The notes: generated by a model not told the origin, from the sequence alone. Positions 7,095-14,435 are shown, counted from the stretch's first letter. The stretch is 16,694 nucleotides of DNA from Proteobacteria bacterium UBA3588 (GCA_002376325.1 DFMR01000127.1:1-16694), one strand, 5' to 3'. Program-made: numbers and translations.

Positions 7095-7131
7095 ATACGC
7101 ACGATGCCGTAGCCCCTGCTCGCAACTTTCT

Positions 7132-7162
7132 TTGCACAACTCGACTGAATTTTGTCTATCCT
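7132..7162 (+). promoter_or_regulatory. Weak candidate promoter of the exbB-tonB operon
   Basis: TTGCAC (7132-7137, 4/6 match) is followed after 19 bp by TATCCT (7157-7162, 4/6). The spacing is longer than ideal. It is the only reasonable hexamer pair I found in the 168-bp gap between cmoB and exbB. No Fur-like box was recognised here. Confidence 0.3.
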
Positions 7163-7262
7163 ACGCTGTCTCACCACGGTGCTTACGCCATAGGCAGGAG
7201 AACCTGTATCGCGCGCGATAGTGCCGACAGCCGCCAACCTCCTCCCGCAAGGGGAATCCTTT

Positions 7263-7907
7263 ATGCAAGAGATCCATCAGTCCTGGATCACGCTTCAGTT
7301 CGGCGGACCGATGGTCTATCCGCTCCTGATGCTGGCCGTCATCATGACGACCATTCTCTTGGACAAGAGCTACGTTTTCTGGCGCTACGCCCGTTCGCCC
7401 AAGTCCCTGATCCGGCTCGTCGAGAGTCCAACCACCCGCTGGAGCGACCTTGAAAAGCACGTTGCGTCACTTAACCCACGGCATTATTTCGGCCATTTCA
7501 TGCGTACGATTCTGCTGCACCGCAACGCCCCACCCTGGTGGGTCGAGTCCCGCGCCGGAGACGAAGCCCAGATAATCGAACGGGCTCTGCAACGGGGGCT
7601 CTGGGTGCTGGAAACCATCGTAACGGCCGCCCCGTTGTTGGGGTTGCTCGGCACTATCACCGGCATGATGCACGCGTTCAAACTCCTCGGCAGCAACGGT
7701 CTGGTGAATCCCACAGGGGTGACTTCGGGCGTCGCCCAAGCGCTTATCGCCACCGCCCTCGGCCTGCTCATCGCGCTGATCGCCTTGTTCGGTTACAATT
7801 TCTTCTCCCGCCTCCAATCCCGGACCCTGGACGAGATGGAGCGCATCGGCACCCGACTGGTGGATCGTGTCCGGTTGGATGTCGACGCCGGCGGACCACA
7901 GCCATAA
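7263..7907 (+). CDS. exbB: ExbB/TolQ-family proton channel subunit
   Basis: Inner-membrane subunit of an ExbB-ExbD type motor that passes proton-motive force to TonB. The protein has 214 residues and the three-helix family pattern: TM1 near 15-38 (PMVYPLLMLAVIMTTILL), a cytoplasmic loop, TM2 near 115-145 (IVTAAPLLGLLGTITGMMHAF) and TM3 near 158-182 (VAQALIATALGLLIALIALF). The TM2 and TM3 threonines typical of the proton path are present. The position of E. coli ExbB Glu176 (AEAL) is Gln here (VAQAL), which I believe also occurs in other ExbB branches. The start is ATG 7263 with AAGGGGAA 7 nt upstream; GTG 7221 in the same frame has no such site. The stop TAA overlaps the former start position of the exbD remnant. 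TolQ is less likely because tonB and a TonB-dependent receptor follow. Confidence 0.9.
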   Translation: MQEIHQSWITLQFGGPMVYPLLMLAVIMTTILLDKSYVFWRYARSPKSLIRLVESPTTRWSDLEKHVASLNPRHYFGHFMRTILLHRNAPPWWVESRAGDEAQIIERALQRGLWVLETIVTAAPLLGLLGTITGMMHAFKLLGSNGLVNPTGVTSGVAQALIATALGLLIALIALFGYNFFSRLQSRTLDEMERIGTRLVDRVRLDVDAGGPQP

Positions 7908-8208
7908 AACTGCCTAGCCTCTTGAAGCCCGAGCCGGACGCATCGCTATTATCCCCATGTTCGATGTGATGTTCTTCATGCCGGCCTGGTTCTCCATGCG
8001 CAACCTGCCTGCGCCGACGCCCCCCTCCGGAGACCGTCCAATAATTACCGCAGCGTTCAGCGCCGGCTCCAAACTGAAGCGGAAGAATCACGACGGTTCG
8101 GCCACCACCGCCGGTGGCGACTCGAAAGACGAAGGGTGGATTCAGACCACGCCCACGGCATGCCGGTCAGGCGCAAACCGGCGGCCGTCCAGCGCCGCGC
8201 AAGAATGA
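7904..8208 (+). pseudogene. exbD: Degraded exbD remnant (start codon lost, frameshifted)
   Basis: The first frame reads (ATA)KLPSLLKPEPDASLLSPCSM and stops at 7969. An ExbD would begin with MKLP..., but the codon overlapping the exbB stop is ATA, where ATG in the form ATGA would be expected. From about 7945 the next frame continues with IIPMFDVMFFMPAWFSMRNL and stays open to TGA 8206-8208. PMFDVMFF aligns with the ExbD signature TPMIDVVFLL, including its membrane aspartate. The stop overlaps the tonB start as ATGATG, the overlap expected of an exbB-exbD-tonB operon. Repaired, it would encode about 100 residues, against about 135-140 for ExbD, and the periplasmic domain is not recognisable. 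I therefore see a start mutation, a frameshift and probably an internal deletion. An assembly error could explain the shift but not the shortening. Confidence 0.62.
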
Positions 8209-8975
8209 TGGAAACGACGGCCTATCCGGCGCGTTTTGTCGCAGACGATCCGGTGCGGCGATTGCCGTGGGTTCTGTCGATCGCGGTGCTGCTGGTGCTG
8301 TTCTCCATGGTAGGCATCGGCAACGTATTGAAACTGCCGGCACGGCCCGTCACCAAGCCAATAAAGCCGATAGAAGAGACCATCTATGAGTTACCGGCAT
8401 CAAGCGGGATGCAACCGGGCCACCCTGCGCCCCACGCCGTCAGCAGTCCCAGGATCCCGCCGGCCTACCGTGTGAATCCCGCCGTTGAGCCACCGCCCGT
8501 TCGGCACGGGGAGCTCGCTCAGCAGGTTCCCGGCCCCAAGGTCCGGGCGAACATCCCTGCGCACCACCGCATCAATTTGGCGACGCTGCAGTCCCAGATC
8601 GATTCCGCAGTCAGCGCAGGCTCGGGCAGCGACGCGGCACCGCCCCAGTTCCACGACCCGCACACGCTGGTGGCGCACTATTACCTCGCCTCCCTGATGA
8701 GCAAGTTGGAGCGCGTCGGCGATATGAACTACCCCACTGGCCTGACGGGCGTCGCGGTCTTAAGGCTGGTGGTGGGCAGCGATGGCGAACTGCTGAAGGT
8801 GAAGCTACTGCACTCATCCGGTAGCGCCGCACTGGACGCCGACGCTTTGCAGATAGTTCGGGAGTCCGCGCCGTTCGCGCCGTTTCCCGACCAACTCCGG
8901 CATCAGGCTCCCTATGTCGAGATGAAGTGCTACATGAGCTTCGAAGGCAACCGGCATATCGACTCGAATTTATGA
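8205..8975 (+). CDS. tonB: TonB-like energy transducer
   Basis: Periplasm-spanning protein that couples the inner-membrane motor to TonB-dependent receptors. The 256 residues comprise a short cytoplasmic N-terminus, one TM helix near 20-40 (LPWVLSIAVLLVLFSMVGIG), a Pro-rich spacer (about 45-135) and a C-terminal TonB domain (about 160-250; SLMSKLERVGDMNYPTGLTG, VAVLRLVVGSDGELLKVKLL, HSSGSAALDADALQIVRESA). The E. coli TM motif with Ser16 and His20 is SIAVL here, so the His is replaced by Leu. The start is the ATG at 8205 because it overlaps the exbD-remnant stop (ATGA), a typical operon join; GTG 8136 or ATG 8160 would extend the N-terminus and have no good ribosome site. The paired receptor gene follows 371 nt downstream. 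Confidence 0.85.
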   Translation: MMETTAYPARFVADDPVRRLPWVLSIAVLLVLFSMVGIGNVLKLPARPVTKPIKPIEETIYELPASSGMQPGHPAPHAVSSPRIPPAYRVNPAVEPPPVRHGELAQQVPGPKVRANIPAHHRINLATLQSQIDSAVSAGSGSDAAPPQFHDPHTLVAHYYLASLMSKLERVGDMNYPTGLTGVAVLRLVVGSDGELLKVKLLHSSGSAALDADALQIVRESAPFAPFPDQLRHQAPYVEMKCYMSFEGNRHIDSNL

Positions 8976-9346
8976 CACCCATCGCGCACGACACTGAACC
9001 GCAACAAAGGCGGGAACCACCGCATTTGCTGCGCGAGAATAGCAACGACCGATAGCGCCCTCCCAGCTCTCAAGAATGCCAACTCATCGAGAACGGCAAC
9101 CTCTTCCGCGGGGCTCAAGACTAAAGTCCCTTTCCGTGTCTCCGCAAATTCGGCCGATGCAACGCTTCCATTCCGATTGGGTTCTGTCCCAATCGCTTCA
9201 CCTGCGCCATTACGCATAACACCGCGGCATATCCCGCAGCCGCCGCTTGCGGCACCATCGCCAAGCCGTTGCATATCAACCGCTTAACCGCTGGCCCCTT
9301 CCTTGCATTTCGAGCGCGGTTCAAACACAACGATAAGGGAGAGGCC
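8976..9346 (+). other. Intergenic region tonB to receptor, no gene recognised
   Basis: About 370 bp without a convincing gene on either strand. A minus-strand frame (8930-9274) is open but overlaps the tonB end, has no ribosome site and resembles nothing I know. The region contains the 8-bp hairpin at 9174-9195 and a strong Shine-Dalgarno (AAGGGAGAGG, 9335-9344) for the receptor. I found no cobalamin riboswitch core, Fur box, CueR-type operator or convincing sigma-70 promoter. Confidence 0.5.
9174..9195. promoter_or_regulatory. Perfect 8-bp inverted repeat upstream of the receptor gene
   Basis: CGATTGGG and CCCAATCG flank a 6-nt loop (TTCTGT). No T-run follows, so it is not a standard terminator. 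It could be an operator or an mRNA hairpin in the receptor leader, about 150 nt before the start. Chance is possible. Confidence 0.3.
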
Positions 9347-11659
9347 ATGCAATGCACAACGCTTGCCGCGAAGGGCGCGGCCATACCGACTATTGTTCCG
9401 GCTACCGTCGCAGCCGGCACGGCGCCAACCGAAAATATTTCCGCCGCGACGACCGGCCGTATGCCGACACTGCACCGTTCCACCCTTTTCATCCTGATGG
9501 CGCTGTCCGGCACGGCCTGGGGACAGCAGACGAGTTACGACCTGGGGGAGATGGTCGTCAACGCAGCGCGTTATGAACCGGCACCGGTGGGCGCGACGTC
9601 CGTCAGCGCGTCCACGCTGGATGCGCTGCAACCGGCCACCAGCGACAGCGCAACGCTGCTGCGCGACGTTCCCGGCGTGAGCCTCTACAGCGCCGGTGGG
9701 GTTTCCAGCCTGCCGGCTATTCATGGCCTGGCGGACGACCGGGTACGTACCCAGGTGGACGGCATGGACCTGTTGCCGGCCTGCCCCAACCACATGAATC
9801 CCGCCCTCTCCTATATCGATCCGACCAGTGTCGGCAAGATCGATGTCTATGCCGGCATTACGCCGGTCAGCGTCGGCGGCGACAGCCTGGGCGGCACGAT
9901 CCAGGTCGAATCCGCGCCTCCCGAATTTGCGGCGGCCGGTGCCGGGCTGCTCACCAAGGGCGAGATTGGCGCATTTTACCGCAGCAACGGTAGTACCCAC
10001 GGCAGCCATCTCAAGGCAACTGTCGCCGACGAGAATTTGAGCGCCACCTACAGCGGTTCCGCCGCGCAGTCCAATAACTACACCGCCGCCGGCGATTTCA
10101 AACCGGCGGGGCCTGCTGCCACGGATCGCGGCTGGCTCGACGGCGACGAGGTCGGCTCCTCCGCCTACAAGACGCTCAACCAGGCACTCGATATCGCTCT
10201 GCGCAGCGGCGAGCATCTGTTCGATCTGAAACTGGCGCGACAGCACATTCCCTATGAGGGCTTTCCCAACCAGCGCATGGACATGACCCGCAACGACAGC
10301 GACCGGATCAATCTCGGCTATACCGGACACTACGGCTGGGGCGTTCTCAAGGCGCGCGTCTACAACCAGTCGACCGATCACGAAATGCAGTTCGGCGACG
10401 ACAAGCAGTACACCTACGGCACGGCACCGGGCATGCCGATGAATACCAGTGCCTACGACACCGGCGCCCGCATCAAGGCCGATATTCCGCTGGCCAACGA
10501 CGACGTGCTGCGCGTCGGCGGCGAATTCCAGCACTACACCCTCAACGACTGGTGGCCACCCTCGGGCACCGGCGGCATGTCACCGAATACGTTCCTCAAC
10601 ATCAACGACGGCAAGCGCGACCGCTATGCCCTCTACGGCGAATGGGAAAAACACTACAACAAACACTGGATGAGCCAGCTGGGCGTGCGTCACGAAACGG
10701 TCGTCATGGACACCGGCGACGTGCACGGCTACTGCATCAGCGGCATGTGCATGGGCAGCCAGATTGCCGACAGCGCCGCCTTCAACGCCGCCGACCGCGG
10801 CAAGACCGATCAGAACTGGGATCTGACGGCAGTGGCGCGCTATATCCCCGATGCCACCCAGCGCTACGAATTCGGCATCGCGCAGAAGACCCGTTCGCCC
10901 AATCTGTATGAACGCTACACCTGGTCGACCTGGCCGATGGCGGCAGTCATGAACAACTTCGCCGGCGACGGCAACGGTTATGTGGGCAATCTGGAGCTGA
11001 AACCGGAGATCGCCTACACGGTCAGCCTCAGCGCCGACTGGCACGACGCCGACGACACGCAATGGGGTCTCAAAGTCACGCCCTACTACACCTACGTCCG
11101 TGACTATATCGATGCCCGGTGCCTGCCCGGCGCCACCTGCAACGCCGATCAGTTCAACGTGCTGCAATACGTGAACGAAGAGGCCGCGTTGTACGGCGTC
11201 GACATGTCCGGTCATTTCCCGCTGGCGCACAGCCGCAACTCCGGCGACTTCTCCCTGACCAGCGAGCTCAGTTACGTACGCGGCAAGAACCGCTCCAGCG
11301 GCGACAACCTCTACAACATCATGCCGCTCAATGCCAAGGTGACGGTGGAGCAACGGCTAGGTCACTGGACCAACAGCCTGGAGGCGCAGTTCGTCGAGAG
11401 CAAACAGTATGTCTCATCGGTCAGAAACGAAATCGCGACCGCCGGCTACAGCCTGTTCAACCTGCGCACCCGTTACCAATGGCAACAGGTGCGTCTCGAC
11501 ATCGGCATCGAAAACCTGTTCAACCGTTTCTACAACCTGCCCCTCGGCGGCGCCTATGCCGGCCAGGGCAAAACCATGTCGATCAACGGAATCCCCTGGG
11601 GCACCGCGGTTCCCGGCATGGGACGCTCGGTCTACACCAGCCTGAGCTACCGGTTCTAG
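9347..11659 (+). CDS. TonB-dependent outer-membrane receptor, probable copper receptor (OprC/NosA-like)
   Basis: A 770-residue 22-strand barrel receptor with an N-terminal plug. The signal peptide is near 39-59 (PTLHRSTLFILMALSGTAWG), then the mature start QQTSYDLGEMVVNA with a TonB box (EMVV), the plug domain (ATLLRDVPGVSLYSAGGVSS, IHGLADDRVRTQVDGMDL), and a barrel ending in the aromatic strand VYTSLSYRF. The plug has CPNHM (Cys146-x3-Met150) and a barrel loop has HEM (His345-x-Met347). This is the CxxxM/HxM copper site known from P. aeruginosa OprC, at similar positions (143/147 and 323/325). Further Met-rich stretches are QRMDMTRND and GMPMNTS. Copper transport is inferred from these ligands. 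The start at 9347 has a strong ribosome site but puts 38 residues before the signal peptide; ATG 9461 gives a normal signal peptide without a ribosome site. exbB and tonB lie upstream. Confidence 0.9.
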   Translation: MQCTTLAAKGAAIPTIVPATVAAGTAPTENISAATTGRMPTLHRSTLFILMALSGTAWGQQTSYDLGEMVVNAARYEPAPVGATSVSASTLDALQPATSDSATLLRDVPGVSLYSAGGVSSLPAIHGLADDRVRTQVDGMDLLPACPNHMNPALSYIDPTSVGKIDVYAGITPVSVGGDSLGGTIQVESAPPEFAAAGAGLLTKGEIGAFYRSNGSTHGSHLKATVADENLSATYSGSAAQSNNYTAAGDFKPAGPAATDRGWLDGDEVGSSAYKTLNQALDIALRSGEHLFDLKLARQHIPYEGFPNQRMDMTRNDSDRINLGYTGHYGWGVLKARVYNQSTDHEMQFGDDKQYTYGTAPGMPMNTSAYDTGARIKADIPLANDDVLRVGGEFQHYTLNDWWPPSGTGGMSPNTFLNINDGKRDRYALYGEWEKHYNKHWMSQLGVRHETVVMDTGDVHGYCISGMCMGSQIADSAAFNAADRGKTDQNWDLTAVARYIPDATQRYEFGIAQKTRSPNLYERYTWSTWPMAAVMNNFAGDGNGYVGNLELKPEIAYTVSLSADWHDADDTQWGLKVTPYYTYVRDYIDARCLPGATCNADQFNVLQYVNEEAALYGVDMSGHFPLAHSRNSGDFSLTSELSYVRGKNRSSGDNLYNIMPLNAKVTVEQRLGHWTNSLEAQFVESKQYVSSVRNEIATAGYSLFNLRTRYQWQQVRLDIGIENLFNRFYNLPLGGAYAGQGKTMSINGIPWGTAVPGMGRSVYTSLSYRF

Positions 11660-11677
11660 GATTTCGCGACCCGAGAC

Positions 11678-11711
11678 AAAAAGCCCGATGGCGCATGCCA
11701 TTGGGCTTTTT
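11678..11711 (+). terminator. Factor-independent terminator of the receptor gene, probably bidirectional
   Basis: AAAAAGCCCGATGGC pairs with GCCATTGGGCTTTTT around a GCAT loop: a 15-bp stem with one G-T wobble and a T-run on both strands. It lies 19 bp after the receptor stop and could also end minus-strand transcription arriving from perM. Confidence 0.92.
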
Positions 11712-11780
11712 CTATGGCGCATTCTTATCGCACCGCTCAATTGAATGGGGAAATGGGAACTTCGAAATCACCGAATGAAA

Positions 11781-11798
11781 CCTTGGCGTCTTGGCGAG
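11781..11798. repeat. Short tandem CTTGGCGT/CTTGGCGA segment
   Basis: CCTTGGCGTCTTGGCGAG contains two 8-mers in tandem. The style (short tandem units in an intergenic spot near a gene end) recalls the arm of the hairpin repeats elsewhere in the window, but the sequence differs and no complementary arm was found nearby. It lies between the terminator and the perM stop. Confidence 0.35.
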
Positions 11799-11846
11799 AT
11801 TATTGTGTTCATGCATTGAAGAACTGAATCCCCAATCCCGACAGCA

Positions 11847-12923
11847 CTATTCCAACGGCGGTGTTTCCGATTGCGTCTGTGCCTGCGGTCGCGGCCAGGC
11901 GCGGATGATGGCGTTGACCAGCGTCGCCAGCGGGATGGCGAAAAACACGCCCCAGAAACCCCACAGGCCGCCGAACAGCAGCACCGCAACGATGATCGCC
12001 ACCGGATGCAGATTGACCACTTCGGAAAACAGCAACGGCACCAGCACATTGCCGTCCAGCGCCTGGATCACGCCGTAGACCACCATCAGCCAGGCGAATT
12101 CGGAACTCCAACCCCATTGGAAATAGGCCACCATGGCCACCGGTATGGTCACCACCGCGGCACCGATATACGGCACCAGTACCGACAGCCCCACCAGTAC
12201 GCCCAACAGCACGGCGTATTTCATGCCCATCACCGCGAACGCAATGGTGGTGGCGAAACCGACGATGAGAATCTCCCAGAACTTGCCGCGCACGTAGTTG
12301 CCTATCTGGATGTCCACCTCATGCCACACGCGCGTCGCCAGAGAGCGTTCCGCGGGCAGAAAACCGGTAAACCAGCCGTTGATCGCCTCTTTGTCTTTGA
12401 GAAAGAAGAATACCAGCAGCGGCACCAATACCGCGTAGATCAGGATGGTGATGATACCGGGGATCGAACCCAGCGACAGCGCCAGCACGTGCTGACCAAA
12501 ACCGAGCGCCTGCGAACGTACCGTCTGCAGCAGCTCGCGCACTTGGTCGTCCGAGACGATGGAATAGTGCTGCGGCAGGTGCAGCAGCACCTGTTGCCCC
12601 TTGTTGAGATAATTGGGCAGCTCACGCGCCAGTTCGATGGTCTGGGTCCACAACAGCGGCGTTACCCCGAACAGCAGTACCAGCAGGAAGGCCATGAAAC
12701 CGAGAAATACCAGGATCACAACGCGCGAACGGCGACAGCCGTGGCACACCATGAAGCGCACGATGCCTTCGAGCAGATAGGCGATGACGATACTCGCCAG
12801 GACCGGGGCCAGCATGTGGCCGAAGGTAAGGACGACGCCGAAGCCGACCACCAGCATGACCGCCAGAATGATGGTCTGCGGATCGGAAAAATAGCGCCTG
12901 AACCATGCGCTGATTAGTTCCAT
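11847..12923 (-). CDS. perM: AI-2E family (UPF0118) transporter, PerM-like
   Basis: A 358-residue polytopic inner-membrane protein of the AI-2E exporter superfamily. It follows E. coli PerM almost throughout: RRYFSDPQTIILAVMLVVGF at the N-terminus, LAPVLASIVIAYLLEGIVRF, a central amphipathic region, LVPLLVFFFLKDKEAING, QIGNYVRGKFWEILIVGF, LSVLVPYIGAAVVTIPVAMV, QALDGNVLVPLLFSEVVNLH and GGLWGFWGVFFAIPLATLVN. Six to eight helices are visible. The physiological substrate of PerM is not settled; family members have been linked to autoinducer-2 export or ion/H+ antiport, so I assign none. The gene begins 3 nt after the stop of the small upstream gene and lacks a Shine-Dalgarno. Its ATG lies in a hairpin loop (12912-12932), which suggests translation coupled to the upstream gene. 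Confidence 0.95.
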   Translation of the reverse strand: MELISAWFRRYFSDPQTIILAVMLVVGFGVVLTFGHMLAPVLASIVIAYLLEGIVRFMVCHGCRRSRVVILVFLGFMAFLLVLLFGVTPLLWTQTIELARELPNYLNKGQQVLLHLPQHYSIVSDDQVRELLQTVRSQALGFGQHVLALSLGSIPGIITILIYAVLVPLLVFFFLKDKEAINGWFTGFLPAERSLATRVWHEVDIQIGNYVRGKFWEILIVGFATTIAFAVMGMKYAVLLGVLVGLSVLVPYIGAAVVTIPVAMVAYFQWGWSSEFAWLMVVYGVIQALDGNVLVPLLFSEVVNLHPVAIIVAVLLFGGLWGFWGVFFAIPLATLVNAIIRAWPRPQAQTQSETPPLE

Positions 12924-12932
12924 GAACTAATC
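12912..12932 (-). promoter_or_regulatory. Perfect 9-bp hairpin with the perM start codon in its loop
   Basis: In the mRNA, GATTAGTTC and GAACTAATC pair perfectly, leaving only the AUG of perM as a 3-nt loop. The left arm contains the UAG stop of the upstream gene. A ribosome finishing that gene would melt the stem and expose the start, a simple coupling device. A 3-nt loop is the steric minimum, so partial fraying is likely. Confidence 0.5.
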
Positions 12933-13280
12933 CCGCTTGCCGAACTGCTTGTCGTAATGACGCTGGAACAGCAGTTCCAACTCGTCTATCACTTCGGTCG
13001 CATCCCGTCCCTGCATCACATGCTGTGACATCAATGCCGTGGTCTCATGCAACATTTTAGAACGGTCGATCATCTGGTAACTGGTAGACAGACGTTTGAT
13101 CGCCGCCACCACCGACTCCTCCGCCGGACGCGGCAGCGGTTGCGGTATCGCCACCTCGGCTACGCCCTCGGCCCCGCCGGAGCGGGCCACCAGAAACTCT
13201 GCGAAGGCCAACAGGGTCTCGCGATCGGTGTTGCCGAGTCGGTCAAATAGCGCGTTCAATCGATTTTCGTCTTGAGCCAT
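12927..13280 (-). CDS. Small conserved hypothetical protein cotranscribed with perM
   Basis: A 117-residue cytoplasmic protein of unknown function. It opens with MAQDENRLNALFDRLGNTDR, then a helix ETLLAFAEFLVARSGG, a Pro-rich linker (IPQPLPRPAEES), and a C-terminal helical part (VVAAIKRLSTSYQMIDRSKM, MSQHVMQGRDATEVIDELEL, FQRHYDKQFGKRD). I have the impression of similar small proteins beside perM in other gammaproteobacteria but recognise no named family. The frame is open further upstream to 13553, but that part is Arg/Ser/Pro-rich, low in plausibility and overlaps the LysR gene, so I start at ATG 13280 (ATG 13283 is equally possible). No good Shine-Dalgarno is visible. perM starts 3 nt after its stop. 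Confidence 0.75.
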   Translation of the reverse strand: MAQDENRLNALFDRLGNTDRETLLAFAEFLVARSGGAEGVAEVAIPQPLPRPAEESVVAAIKRLSTSYQMIDRSKMLHETTALMSQHVMQGRDATEVIDELELLFQRHYDKQFGKRD

Positions 13281-13455
13281 CATCGGTACCAGGGGATTTA
13301 AAAGAGTGCGACTGTTTGAAGTCCATCCATGCGTAGCTCGGGCCGTCCTGACAGTAGGCACCGGCACGGCGATGCGGCCTTCACTATCGGCTCGACATCC
13401 GATGCCAATATCACCTATTGCGATACGTAGACTGAAATGACATTCCGGATAGTAA

Positions 13456-14367
13456 TCAGGCGTCGATGCCGGGATGCGCCTTGCAATAGGCGCGGGCGAA
13501 ATCGAGCAGCTTCTCGATGGCACGCAGGCGGAACTTCTGCTTCTGATGCACAAAGGAGAAGGGTCGTTCGACGGGCGGAGCGATGTTCACCGCCACCAGC
13601 GTACCGAGCGCCAGCTCCTTGGCAATGGTCGCGCGCGAGATGATCGATATCCCCATCCCCGCCTCGACCGCGCCTTTCACCGCTTCCGGACTGCCCAACT
13701 CCATCACGATGTTGAGATTGCAGGAGTCGATGCCGCCGGCGCTGAGGTGTTCCAGCATCACCTCGCGGGTACCCGAGCCCTCTTCGCGACAGATGTAGGG
13801 AAACTCCAGCACGCGATCGATCAACACCGACTTTTCGTTCGCCAACGCATGTCCCTTGGGAACGATCAGCACCATCTTGTCCATGCGGCAGGTTTCCACC
13901 ACCAGATTCTTGTTGCTGACCGAAGCCTCCACCACACCGAGGTCGATAGTATTGTTTTCCACCAACGATACGATGTGATCGGTATTGGCCACCTGCAAGC
14001 GGATATTGACGTCCGGATACTTGGACTTGAAGTCTCCCAACAACGAGGGCAACATATATTCGGCAATGGTGGTGCTGGCACCAATGAGCAATACCCCGCT
14101 CACCTCGCCGGTGAGTTCGCGGACGGCATTTTCCATCTCGCCGTATAGCGCGAAGATACGGTCGGCGTATTGGTATACGCGGTCTCCGGCCACCGTCAGA
14201 CTGATTCGATTGTGGGTACGGTCAAACAGACGGGTGTTGAAATGCTCTTCCAGTTGGCGTACTTGGAAAGTCACCGCCGGCTGGGTCATGTGCAGATGTT
14301 CCGCCGCCTTGGTAAAGCTCAGCAACCGGGCCACCGTGTGAAAAACTTGTAGGCGTCTGTCAGCCAT
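13456..14367 (-). CDS. LysR-family transcriptional regulator
   Basis: A 303-residue LysR-type regulator. The N-terminal winged helix-turn-helix (about 1-60: RLQVFHTVARLLSFTKAAEH, LHMTQPAVTFQVRQLEEHFN, TRLFDRTHNRISLTVAGDRV) is complete. It is followed by a linker helix and a type-2 periplasmic-binding-like effector domain (about 90-300: GVLLIGASTTIAEYMLPSLL, NTIDLGVVEASVSNKNLVVE, EEGSGTREVMLEHLSAGGID, SPEAVKGAVEAGMGISIISR). The last two blocks are typical of the CysB/CbbR-like branch that senses small anions or metabolites, but the effector cannot be named. No divergent target gene is next to it; the upstream gap contains an ATAAA/TTTAT inverted repeat that may be its own operator. It lies on the same strand as the perM pair, with a 172-bp gap. 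Confidence 0.93.
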   Translation of the reverse strand: MADRRLQVFHTVARLLSFTKAAEHLHMTQPAVTFQVRQLEEHFNTRLFDRTHNRISLTVAGDRVYQYADRIFALYGEMENAVRELTGEVSGVLLIGASTTIAEYMLPSLLGDFKSKYPDVNIRLQVANTDHIVSLVENNTIDLGVVEASVSNKNLVVETCRMDKMVLIVPKGHALANEKSVLIDRVLEFPYICREEGSGTREVMLEHLSAGGIDSCNLNIVMELGSPEAVKGAVEAGMGISIISRATIAKELALGTLVAVNIAPPVERPFSFVHQKQKFRLRAIEKLLDFARAYCKAHPGIDA

Positions 14368-14413
14368 CTCGTCTCAATGCCGCAACCGCAGCAAAAGCCC
14401 TCTTAATGCATGG

Positions 14414-14435
14414 ATAAACTACAAGAATACTTTAT
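14414..14435 (-). promoter_or_regulatory. Possible LysR-type binding site upstream of the LysR gene
   Basis: ATAAA (14414-14418) and TTTAT (14431-14435) form an inverted repeat with a 12-nt AT-rich spacer, about 50-70 bp upstream of the LysR start. LysR regulators usually bind interrupted palindromes of T-N11-A type near their own promoter; the spacing here is close but not exact. AT-rich composition alone could produce it. Confidence 0.3.

Noticed and set aside
7946..7960. Programmed -1 frameshifting at the ATCCCCA run to express exbD
   Set aside because: The heptamer does not fit the X XXY YYZ slippery pattern, no downstream stem-loop was evident, and the start codon is missing too; decay or sequence error is simpler.
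9122..9158. TAAAGTCC ... GCCGAT, resembling a sigma-28 promoter before the receptor
   Set aside because: The distance from TAAA to GCCGAT is 27 bp; the sigma-28 consensus needs about 15.
8930..9274. Minus-strand 114-codon frame between tonB and the receptor
   Set aside because: It overlaps the tonB 3' end, has no ribosome site or promoter, and its product resembles no family.
9284..10534. 416-codon minus-strand open frame over the receptor
   Set aside because: Antisense to a receptor with signal peptide, TonB box and C-terminal barrel strand; the product has no family features.
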